In this document: positions 55,616 through 64,000 of the stretch, piece by piece
How positions within the stretch are numbered: the first letter of the stretch is position 1
Layout of the letters: every line of letters begins with the position of its first letter
Source of the DNA: Echeneis naucrates
Taxonomy: Eukaryota; Chordata; Actinopteri; Carangiformes; Echeneidae
Reading direction: 5' to 3'
Assembly (NCBI RefSeq): GCF_900963305.1
Contig: NC_042521.1
Coordinates: 1,379,428 to 1,443,427 of the forward strand
DNA: 64,000 bases
Notes under the pieces: generated by a model
Seen by the model: only the letters and a program-made list of their open reading frames with translations
Told to the model about the DNA's origin: nothing
Databases searched by the model: none
Position numbers and translations under genes: made by a program

Positions 55616-56837
55616 ATCCTGTTTCCTTGCTTCTCCTTTTGACATCAATATTTTAAGCAGTGAAAACATAAATTCACGACTCTCCCCACTAACAGAACGG
55701 CCTCACATTGCTCCATGGGCAGTGACCAGTTCTGTAAAATATCATCATGGAATGTCCGAGGCCTGGCAGATTGGTCAAATCAAAATAAGTTATGACTAGG
55801 CTTAAACAGCTGGTACCTAACATTGTGTTTCTTCAGGAGACGCATTTGACTTCAGGTGAGGTTATCAGGTTCAGAAGAAGATGGCAGGGACAGATATTTA
55901 CTGCTAATTACTCATCCCATGTTAGGGGTGTGGTCATACTAAGTCCATCCCCTTTCAAAAAAATACCACCACTTTGGACCCCGGGGGAAGAGTTATCATT
56001 CTACAAGGTCATTTATTTGGCCAACAACTTAATTTAGTTCATGTCTACAGCTAGAATACAGACGATCCACAATTTTATAACGACATGTTTCAAACACTTT
56101 CATCATTAAGAGGGAAATAATTATGGTGGGGACTGTAACTGCACATTGAACCTCAATATTGATCAGAATGGTAATCAAGACTCTTCCCACAATCAATCTA
56201 GGAAAGTAATCCTATACTTTTTGGATGAGTTGGGCCTGTGTGATGTCTGGAGGGAGTTGAACCCAGATAAGAGAGAAGTCTCCTGCTATTCAACAACACA
56301 TTAAGCATATTCACGACTACTTTTTTGATTTCTAGGACTTCACTTTTTTATGTTGAGAAATGTTATTACAATAGCATAATAATTTCTGAAAGTGCCACAG
56401 TGTCTATAGAATATAATCCTTCCAAAGAATTCCACGGACCTCCCAGATGGAGATTTGATACCAAGGACCCAGAGTTCATCCGCTTCATTGACCAACACAT
56501 AGAATTGTTCTTCCAGGTCAACATGTCTGAACCTTCAGCTTTATTTAGATGGGAAACTTTTAAAGCTGATATCAGAGGGCAGATAATTAGTTATACCGGT
56601 TTTAAATCTAAACATTTCAAAAACAAAGTGCTGGCATTTGAAAGAGAAATTAGATCATTAGAAAGCAAAATCATAATTTAAAAAACTCGAGTGCTTGAAC
56701 ATGAACTGACCAAACTTAGAGCCCATTATAATGAACAGTCAGCTAAGAAGGCCCTAACAAATTTAAACAAACTAAAACTCATTCTGTGAGCAGGGAAAAG
56801 CAGGTCAGCTGTTTGCTATGAGAATTAAAATGTTACA
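55616..56837 (+). mobile_element. Tx1/L1-like LINE fragment (copy 2)
   Basis: Same start as 4191-5041, but it goes on through WRFDTKDPEFIRFIDQHIEL, FFQVNMSEPSALFRWETFKA and REIRSLESK, the region between endonuclease and reverse transcriptase of Tx1 LINEs. It is interrupted at about 56838 by an unrelated T/C-rich block. Inactive. Confidence 0.75.
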
Positions 56838-57225
56838 AAATTAACCCTGCACCTGGTTTGCCCCACCCATCTCCTCACCTGAGGCTCATTTCCTCCGTCA
56901 GTCTTCCTCTACATATACCGGTTCATTTTCCCTTGACCTCTGCCAGATTGTCTCGTGTGTTTTCCTCCCTACCTTCCTTCATACCTTCCTTCCTGTCTGA
57001 TCCCTGAACACTGCCTGTTTACCTGGTCTTAGAGATTCTGCCTAGCCTCTGGATTATTCTGCCTGCCTGCCTGGTTTCCTGACTCCTGCTTGTCTCTCCG
57101 GTTTGAAATCTCTGCGTAGCCCTCTGGATTCAGTCTGCTTTATCTGCCTGTTTCCAGAGCCCTTATTACAAACATCCTGAAACCTGAGAGACCGCCATTT
57201 AAATCTGGATCATACTGAGACGTAT
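56838..57225 (+). mobile_element. Possible LTR fragment (fossil)
   Basis: A pyrimidine-rich block with repeated cttcct and gcctgcctg units lies inside the Tx1-like LINE. The composition resembles fish Ty3/Gypsy LTRs. The ends are not clear, so the call is tentative. Confidence 0.35.
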
Positions 57226-57302
57226 CACTCTTGAACTCAGATACTAACTTCACAGCTGAAATCAAAGCACTAAGGTTAGAACAATACCTGTCAGATCGTT
57301 TA

Positions 57303-57310
57303 AGTAGATC

Positions 57311-57350
<40 letters not shown>

Positions 57351-57764
57351 CTTTATTTATCCCAAGCTTGGAAATTTCTGTGTAACAGCTGCATTACACA
57401 CAGGGACACCAAACAACATAGAATCAGAATAGAAATATATACAATAAGGATAAAATATATGCAGTAAGGATAAAATATCTATACAGTAAAGTAAAGTGCA
57501 CAGTGACTGTGAGTGATGACCAGAGTTATTTAGCTGTTATTATACAGTGTGATGGCATGTAGCAGGAAAGATTTCCTGGATCTGTTTCTCCAACAACGGA
57601 GCTGTAGCAGCCTGTGGGAGAAGCTGCTCCGCTGTCGGTCCACTGTGTAGTGGAGAGGGTGCTGCTCATTGTCCATAATGGATAACAGTTTCTCCACCAC
57701 AGTCTCAAAGGAGTCCAGTCTCAGACCAAGTACAGAGCCAGCCTTCTTGACGATCTTGTCAAAC
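57303..57764 (-). mobile_element. Rex1-like LINE 3' end with (GATA)n tail
   Basis: On the - strand the frames give LLSIMDNEQHPLHYTVDRQR, then SSFSHRLLQL and KSFLPAI, the common C-terminal end of fish Rex1-like LINEs. A (TATC)n tail forms the 3' end (+ strand (GATA)n at about 57306-57351). The 5' end stops at a V relic at 57765. Confidence 0.75.
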
Positions 57765-57830
57765 CTTACCGTTCACACAGTCATACAAATATACAAAAAC
57801 CTGCGTCAGCTGAAGAGGAACTGACAGTTC
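57765..57830 (+). pseudogene. V segment relic with decayed RSS (twin of the 5.5-kb relic)
   Basis: ccgttca followed by CACAGTC (57776-57782), a 10-bp spacer and ACAAAAACC (57793-57801). The same two RSS defects as at 5.52 kb show that it was copied after decay, although the LINE to its left is different. Confidence 0.7.
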
Positions 57831-58235
57831 AACTGGACAGTTGAAGTCAGTTTTAATGAGGATAAACATGAAAAACTGACCGAAGGCAGTGAGAAATTCA
57901 GCAGAAATATGTTTTAATTCATAATGATGTTTCTTCATCAGAGACCGATACATGAAAGAACAGAGACAAAATGAAGAAGTTCAGATATTTGACCAACATT
58001 TATTACAATGAAGCAGTTAAATTAGACCTAAAACAGAAACAGGTTTTCTTTTCTATCTGAGTAGAAACTGGAAAGATGTCATAACACAGGAGTCCCTGTT
58101 GGAGTCAGTCAGCTCATTTCCATAGAGACACTTTGCATCAGCAGCACCATGCTCCAGTGCTCTGGGAGACTTTATAGTCCTGACAGTTGAAGACTGGAGG
58201 ACTGACAGCTTTTCCTTCATCACAACACAACACAC

Positions 58236-58712
58236 ATGAAAAACATGACTCTGATCTCCGTCCTCATCTGGACTCTCCTCTGCTGCTGCTTCACAGGTAA
58301 AGTCCAGAGAATCAAACTCCTCTATGAACATCCGTCCCTCTGAAATGAAGCCCACAAAACCAGGTTTCTGTCTCTGTGTCCTCAGAGTCCAGAGGACAGG
58401 TCACAGTGACTCAGTCGCCTGGAGCACTGAGCTCTGCTGTGGGAGGCTCCGCCAGGATCACCTGTAGGACCAGTCAGAATGTTTATGTTTACAGCGGCAA
58501 CCATTACTTAGCCTGGTACCAACAGAGAGATGGAGAAAAACCTAAACTCCTTATTTACGCTGCTTCCACTCGACCATCAGGGATTCCAGCTCGTTTTACA
58601 GGAAGTGGATCAAACTCTGACTTCACTCTGACCATCAGTGGAGTCCAGACTGAAGATGCAGCAGTTTATTACTGTCAGAGTAGACACTACATCAACAGTC
58701 AGTGGGTGTTCA
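58236..58712 (+). CDS. Immunoglobulin light chain V segment VB14
   Basis: Leader 58236-58296, V exon 58386-58712, RSS 58713-58740. CDR1 [15 protein letters not shown]2 AASTRPS, CDR3 start [16 protein letters not shown] form; IPARF instead of IPERF. The RSS spacer is atacaacggcgt, which is the VA spacer with one change, while all other VB segments have aaaaagYgtcgt. The flank after it is also VA type. The 3' end thus comes from a VA. Confidence 0.95.
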
Positions 58713-59069
58713 CACAGTGATACAACGGCGTACAAAAACCTCGGTCAGCTGAAGAGGAACTGATCTGAACCAACAGCTGCTCTGAAACACAAACACTAGA
58801 GGTCTGACTGTGACGTATTCTCATGTTGAAAAGTTTTCATGTTACCTGATGTAACTAAAACACACCAGTTCACCACAAAAGCAGTTTAATAACACATATA
58901 TATATTTGCCGGGACGAGTTTTTGTTCCGACTTTCGGTTTCAAGTCGGCTATAAAAAATGCTGCCCCTCTACGATCATCCACCTTCAACAGGCCCTCACC
59001 GTTTCTAAAAGATCCAACGGATTTAAGAGCACAACTATTTGAGGTGTTCTTTGGAGGGAGGGAGTTTTT

Positions 59070-60379
59070 CGAGACCGGAATGATCTGTTGGCGTTTTCTG
59101 ATGATATTCTCTCTCAGCGATACAGATTTTCTGCTGATTGAATACGTTACATATGCAGTCTCTTGGAGCCATATGTAAGTAATGCAACAAAACGCAGCCA
59201 TGCACTCACTGCAGTTCAAACAGCGTGCATCGCACTGCGTTTTTTTGCCATTGGCACCTTCCTGCATTCAGTCAGTGATGCAGATAATCTGAGCAAAAAC
59301 ACTGTTTGTCGCGTTATTCCAAAGGTTGTTCTAAACTGCTGAATATGTTTGTAGTGTTCCCTGGTCACTTACCAGCGCTTACAATAAAGGAGGTAATGTA
59401 CATGAATTAGTTCACCATATTTCATGTTTAACGTTGTATAAATGTAATATTTACACCTAATTCCTAAATAGGGTTCCCCGGGGTCCTAGGGGCCACTGAT
59501 TGCACTCACATACCCATCACTGGGCCCTTGGGGGAACATGAGGCCGATTTTGTGAACAGGAAGTCCTTTCACAGTGTCATTGTTCAGGTAAACTGATTTA
59601 TTTGTCATGTTATTGGTGGTGGCTCATGTGCACATTGCATGCAATTATATTATTAGTGCTGCATACGACACTTTTCTCATCGATCAGATATCTTCATTCA
59701 GCACCGAAGATGTTACAGGAGATGGGTCACCATCAATAAGGGAAAAATATTCCCTTTCAGCAGCCTTCACTGGTACCTTAACTGTTTCAGTGCTTTCATT
59801 GTGAAACTAATCTGGGACACCTTTGCAGATGACTTGTGACAATCAGCAGTTGGTCACAAGTGTGGATGCCAGATGGCCTGGCTCAGTCCATGACTCACAG
59901 ATCCTCTGAGTCTATTCTGGTCACCAGCTTGAGGAAGGAATGGCAAATGGCTATACACAATTGTATTCTATTCTTGTTTATTTGTAGCACAAAGTAATTT
60001 CCTTTGCCTTTGTTAACAGGGCTTTTTGATGGTCTTCTTCTGGGGGACAGAGGATATCCCTGCACCCTATCCTGACCCACAGACACCACCAGAGCGTGGC
60101 TTCAATGTGGCACTTAGCAAGTGCAGGGTCGGGATAGAAATGACTTTTGGGGTCATCAAGTCCAGATTCAACTGTCTCCGTGGCCTGAGGGTTTCTCCTG
60201 ACGGGGCCTTTGGGATTAGAACCGCATGTGCGGTGTTGCACAATGTGGCCAGCATACGAAAAGGAAGGAGCCCTCGTGTGCCGCTGGTGGCAGCTGACGT
60301 GGTGGACCCCATCACCCTTGACAACCCAAATGGTGCAGCCAACAGACGAGCCATCACCCAGCAATTTTTCAGTGATTAA
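59070..60379 (+). pseudogene. Harbinger (HARBI1-like) transposase, broken
   Basis: DDE-type transposase in several exon-like pieces. Near 59110: QRYRFSAD, a stop, IRYICSLLEPYVSNATKRSH, then ALRFFAIGTFLHSVSDADNL and SKNTVCRVI. Near 59470-59588: [10 protein letters not shown] (first Asp) and [12 protein letters not shown] before a GTAA donor. Near 59845-59905: SVDARWPGSVHDSQIL (second Asp region). 60020-60379: GLFDGLLLGDRGYPC, then in another frame RVGIEMTFGVIKSRFNCLRG (catalytic Glu) and TACAVLHNVASIRKG to the stop. At least two stops (after FSAD and in the third piece) and one frameshift (near 60070) break it. Confidence 0.8.
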
Positions 60380-60539
60380 AAAAAAACATGAAAAACACAG
60401 CAATGAACTGCTGTGTTTTATTGTTTATGGAAGTTCAGTCTTTTCTGGGGGGAAAGTAGCAATTAGTACACGATGTGAATCATGCTGAACAACACATTAA
60501 AGTACCATTTAGTGTTGTACCTTTTCTCACATTGCAGTT

Positions 60540-62077
60540 GATCTTTAACTTTAATTTCTTGATTTCCAGCTCTTTTTTTCATATTATCCAACTCAAGAGT
60601 CCTTTTTTAAAGGGCCCTCACATTGTCTGCTCCAACCTGTATTAATACGACATTGAGGTGTTCATCAAGCAACAGAGAGGAGTCAGATAGACGTTTCAGT
60701 TATGTTGGTGTACTGTGTTCATTATTCACTTATGTGCTCTTGGTCAGGATTACTTAAAAAAAAAAAAGTAGACGTAGAACTGCTACTGAATGATAAAACC
60801 CTGACCCCTTGATTTTTTGTGGGCCTACAAGTGGAGGCCACAGGCTGAAGGGGAGGGTTGGACAATGTCCTCTGCCTGTGACATGAGCAAGAAACCTCAT
60901 TATTTCTAATTTAAAAAGATTGATTTCATTTGTACATTGAATTCTTATTTAGATTATAAAGATATCTGCCCCCAAAGGTACCTCTGAATACACTGAAAGT
61001 GTCTCCTCATCATTGATCTCCACCTGTGGAATAGTTTAAGGGAAATGAATAAAGTGGATTTAAAACAGCACACAAAGATATTACATGACAATTTCCTGTG
61101 TGTGTGTTGGCAGCTTGACCAAAACTACAGCGTCTCCTTCAACTGTACATTAGATGAAGACTTTTCTCATTTGAGAAACAATAAATATGCATTGAGTATT
61201 TAACCACCAAAGCACTTACACATACCCTGGACAAACAGTTGCTGCTGGGAGCTGCCAGCTGCAGGGTCTGACTGAACACCCCGTTGTATCCCCTCCATGA
61301 TCGGCCGCCCTTCATTGTTTGAAAAGGCCAGCTCCTCTGAGGCTGTGTGATCTGCTGGAGCGGCCTTCTCCTCTAATTTTTCTTCTTGTTTGCTTCAGAT
61401 GATATTGTCAGTGTGTCATCCACATTATACTAAAAGAGTGATGAATGCACAGCAAATACAAACCACTTTGGATGACATTCTTGTGCTCGGTCCAGATTTG
61501 CTGCCAAAACCGTTTTGCAGTGCCGGTATTACAACTAAGAGAACAAAAAGTAGAAAATAGCTTCGACTTTATCACAAATTACACAAATCAAATAAATTTC
61601 ACTTTGATTTGGCCCCAATCTAAGAGATTTCCAGGTATCCTTCATGCTGAGACAATGTCAGGGAGGGAATTAAAGTCATCAAACCGAATCAGATCACATT
61701 TATTTGTATCGCGCCAAATCATAACAGCTACATCAAGACACTTTACATATAAAGCAACATTGAGACCAGACTCTTTATAAAACTATTGAAAGAGACCCAA
61801 CAGATCCCGATGAGCTAGCACTTGGCGACAGTGGCAAGGAAAAACTTCCTTTAAGAGGCAGTCATATGATGATGTTTATGATATATCTGATATTACAGAG
61901 GCGATATTGACTTACACATTTACGTGATCTGGATATTTTTTGCCATTCTTCCTCTCTCGCCTTGTTTGCTGAAACAGTGTTGCTTTTTGCTGTTAATATA
62001 AATCTGAATTCATTGTAACTTTATATAAAAACTATTTGTTCCTCTTGGGTGAAATACGCAGCACGTGATCGCTCCAT
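60540..62077 (-). pseudogene. Harbinger Myb/SANT-like accessory gene, broken
   Basis: On the - strand the start is at about 62077: MERSRAAYFTQEEQ, then after a stop NEFRFILTAKSNTVSANKAR, EEEWQKI and a GTAAGT-like donor near 61915. The next piece near 61510-61450 reads RFWQQIWTEHKNVIQSG. A later piece near 61370-61220 reads ADHTASEELAFSNNEGRP and GSSQQQLFVQG. The last, near 60620-60545, reads LELDNMKKRAGNQEIKVKD, a Lys/Glu-rich tail. This is the Myb-like DNA-binding partner of Harbinger transposase. The exon limits are estimates. Confidence 0.65.
61684..61862 (-). mobile_element. L2 LINE 3' tail inserted in the Harbinger element
   Basis: It matches the 3' end of the L2 copies at 8.30 and 39.61 kb (tttatttgtat, caagacactttacatat, aaaaacttcctttaagaggcag). 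It lies in the intron of the Myb-like gene and is a severely 5'-truncated insertion. Confidence 0.75.
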
Positions 62078-62285
62078 TTTTCTGTGGAAATCGTGTCAAA
62101 TGACAGTAAACACCCCTTTTTATGTGAACATGGACAGAGCCTGATGAGGAAAGTCTGGGCCGACAAATCAAGTTCATAACCATCGTCGGGATACTCGTTG
62201 TCTCTGGATGGAGCTTTGGCTTTGTCGAGCCAGCTCACCCAAAGAAAGCCCGGTTCTGATGACCTTCCTTCGTAGTACACCCCTC

Positions 62286-62560
62286 TGGTCTGCAGGGGTC
62301 AGGACCGACCAAAACTGGTCCAAGGAAGGAACAGTACTGAACCACAGACTCTATGAACACATGAACACAACCTCTGTGGTTCCATTTACTGGGAAATATT
62401 GACTGGTCTCAACTTTAATTAGCTCAACACAACACAGCATTTTGTCACAACATATGTGAACTTTGTTTGTCTGAAAGTTCTGACCTGGAACTGCTGAGAC
62501 AGCATGATCTGACTGAGACAAAGAAACACAACTCAGAAAAAAACTCAGTCAGCTCATTTC
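62286..62560. repeat. VB15 upstream flank
   Basis: Same flank type as before VB3 and VB10, starting at tctggtctgcaggggtcagg. Near 62520 it takes the form agaaacacaactcag also seen before VB8. Confidence 0.65.
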
Positions 62561-62675
62561 CATAGAGACACTTTGCATCAGCAGCACCATGCTCCAGTGC
62601 TCTGGGAGACTTTATAGTCCTGACAGTTGAAGACTGGAGGACTGACAGCTTTTCCTTCATCACAACACAACACAC

Positions 62676-63140
62676 ATGAAAAACATGACTCTGATCTCCG
62701 TCCTCATCTGGACTCTCCTCTGCTGCTGCTTCACAGGTAAAGTCCAGAGAATCAAACTCCTCTATGAACATCCGTCCCTCTGAAATGAAGCCCACAAAAC
62801 CAGGTTTCTGTCTCTGTGTCCTCAGAGTCCAGAGGACAGGTCACAGTGACTCAGCCTGGAGCACTGAGCTCTGCTGTGGGAGGCTCCGCCAGGATCACCT
62901 GTAGGACCAGTCAGAATGTTTATGGCTCAAACTACTTATCCTGGTACCAACAGAGAGATGGAGAAAAACCTAAACTCCTTATTTACTCTGCTTCCACTCG
63001 AGCATCAGGGATTCCAGAACGTTTTACAGGAAGTGGATCAAACTCTGACTTCACTCTGACCATCAGTGGAGTCCAGACTGAAGATGCAGCAGTTTATTAC
63101 TGTCAGAGTTTGCACTACCCCAACAGTCAGTGGGTGTTCA
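62676..63140 (+). CDS. Immunoglobulin light chain V segment VB15
   Basis: Leader 62676-62736, V exon 62826-63140, RSS 63141-63168. CDR1 SQNVYGSNY, the short form as in VB8; CDR2 SASTRAS; CDR3 start [17 protein letters not shown] form. It lies just left of a C-downstream block, as VB6 does before C1, so it is the last V of this array before the next J-C unit. The octamer-like and TATA sites are kept. Confidence 0.95.
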
Positions 63141-63180
63141 CACAGTGAAAAAGCGTCGTACAAAAACCTCCCTCGGTCAG

Positions 63181-64000
63181 CTGAAGAGGAACTGATCTGA
63201 ACCAACAGCTGCTCTGAAACACAAACACTAGAGGTCTGACTGTGACATATTCTCATGTTGAAAAGTCTGCTGTGTTAGAGAAACTATTTAATTTATTCAT
63301 GAGTATGAAAAGATTTTTTCATTTCCAAATTCACAAAGAAAAAAAATAAAAACTGATTTGACAAGAAAAGTTATTAGTTAAAATTTTCATTGTTTTAATC
63401 TTTATATTTAATAAGAACATTTAATGAACACAAACAAATCCACACAAATGATGAACACAACTTCTGCACTCATGTTCATGTTACAAAATCACCATCAAAC
63501 ACAGTCAACATCCCTGAGAGCTAATCCAGAACTGACATGAGTCACTGTGAGTTTCATGGACCGGCTGTTTCTATTCAGACGTCAGCAGTCGGACAGCAGA
63601 CATTTAACGCTTTCACAAGAAAACACACTGAAGACAAACTGCTGATCAGAGCGTCTTTATTGTCATGAAATATGGAACACGTCAGCGTTACGAGAAGCAA
63701 AAAGCTCAATGAAAAGATATAAAAGCAAAGTTAAAGAGAAACAGAGACAGAGAGTTCCAAAGTGAGAGCAGAGTTACTGGATGTCTCTGTATGCTGATGA
63801 TACCACACTTTATATATCTGATCCAGAGATGAGGCAGATTTCAATCCTTCAACATGAAACAATCAAATCTGACTCAATCATTTCATCTACAGGGTTCATT
63901 TAGGAGAAGAGATGAATCAGGTTTTATTTCAGGTCACTCAGAAAGTTTGACCATCTGTTGAAGTTCGAAAAACTCCAGATGGACACAGAATTTATTTGAT
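63181..64000 (-). repeat. Fourth copy of the C-downstream block; J-C unit expected beyond the edge
   Basis: From tcagctgaagaggaactg onward it follows 25972-26790 with more differences near its start (63290-63420) than the other copies. It ends, cut by the window, about 160 bp before the position where the C stop codon lies in the C1 unit. A C exon on the - strand is therefore predicted from about 64165. It includes the LINE ADD fossil (near 63785-63830). Confidence 0.75.

Larger units (their letters stand above)
58893..62285. mobile_element. PIF/Harbinger DNA transposon
   Basis: The spacer after VB14 is interrupted from about 58893. The right end at 62285 reads, on the - strand, GGGGTGTACTACGAAGG, which resembles Harbinger ends of fish; a matching left end was not found and is probably lost. 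The element holds a transposase on the + strand and a Myb/SANT-like gene on the - strand, the normal two-gene Harbinger layout. An L2 tail (61684-61862) is inserted in it. Both genes are broken, so it is not autonomous. Confidence 0.75.

Noticed and set aside
62032-62280. 82-codon - strand frame (YYEGRSSEPGFLWVSWLDK...) that looks protein-like.
   Set aside because: It lies in the terminal region of the Harbinger element and overlaps the Myb-like start in another frame. It is most likely a chance frame in the transposon end.
1-64000. CRISPR arrays, operons, ribosome binding sites or tRNA/rRNA genes.
   Set aside because: The split leaders, splice sites, LINEs and immunoglobulin segments show vertebrate DNA; the repeats are V segments, microsatellites and transposons. 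No tRNA or rRNA sequence was recognised.

Overview
The window is germline DNA from a bony fish, most likely a percomorph teleost, and covers part of an immunoglobulin light chain locus of the kappa-like type (teleost L1/L3 group). The evidence is direct. There are 21 intact V segments, each with a split leader, conserved Cys/Trp/Cys residues and a recombination signal (RSS) with a 12-bp spacer. Three J segments have 23-bp-spacer RSSs, and there are two full constant-domain exons. All V segments lie on the + strand and all J and C elements on the - strand, so every V-to-J join must invert the DNA between them. This arrangement is known from teleost light chain loci. The fish origin is also supported by the repeats: L2, Rex1-like and Tx1/L1-like LINEs, Harbinger and Tc1 DNA transposons, and (CA)n tracts.

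There are two V families. Family VA (6 copies: about 0.5, 7.0, 14.5, 23.3, 38.3 and 50.6 kb) has a short kappa-style CDR3 of the form QQxxSxPF. Family VB (15 copies: about 3.2, 6.0, 13.5, 18.5, 22.3, 25.5, 30.0, 31.7, 37.3, 42.9, 45.9, 49.6, 54.6, 58.2 and 62.7 kb) has a longer CDR1 and an unusually long germline CDR3 of the form QSxHxxNSQxVF. The two families are interleaved, often as VB-VA pairs. Three degenerate V 3' ends (5.5, 33.6 and 57.8 kb) are relics, and the window opens in the 3' flank of another VB.

Layout. 0-25 kb: V array with LINE-filled spacers. 25.5-37.4 kb: the J-C core. It holds C1 with two J segments (26.9-28.5 kb), a truncated C exon (31.5 kb), and C2 with one chimeric J (34.7-35.9 kb), with V segments on both sides. 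37-63 kb: a second V array that repeats most of the spacer modules of the first in a different order. From about 63.2 kb the sequence re-enters the 3' flank of a C gene, so a further J-C unit probably starts just beyond the right edge.

Working together: one V (+) is joined to a J (-) by RAG under the 12/23 rule. The J exon is then spliced to the C exon across an intron of about 0.84 kb (or 1.2 kb from the distal J), giving a leader-V-J-C light chain that pairs with a heavy chain through the penultimate Cys. Between V segments the frameworks are almost identical and the CDRs differ strongly. V segments, their flanks, J and C all carry marks of unequal crossing-over and gene conversion. The most notable observations are the shuffled V-plus-LINE modules, the J1/J2 hybrid, the mosaic CDRs, and old LINE reverse-transcriptase fossils copied as part of the V flanks.
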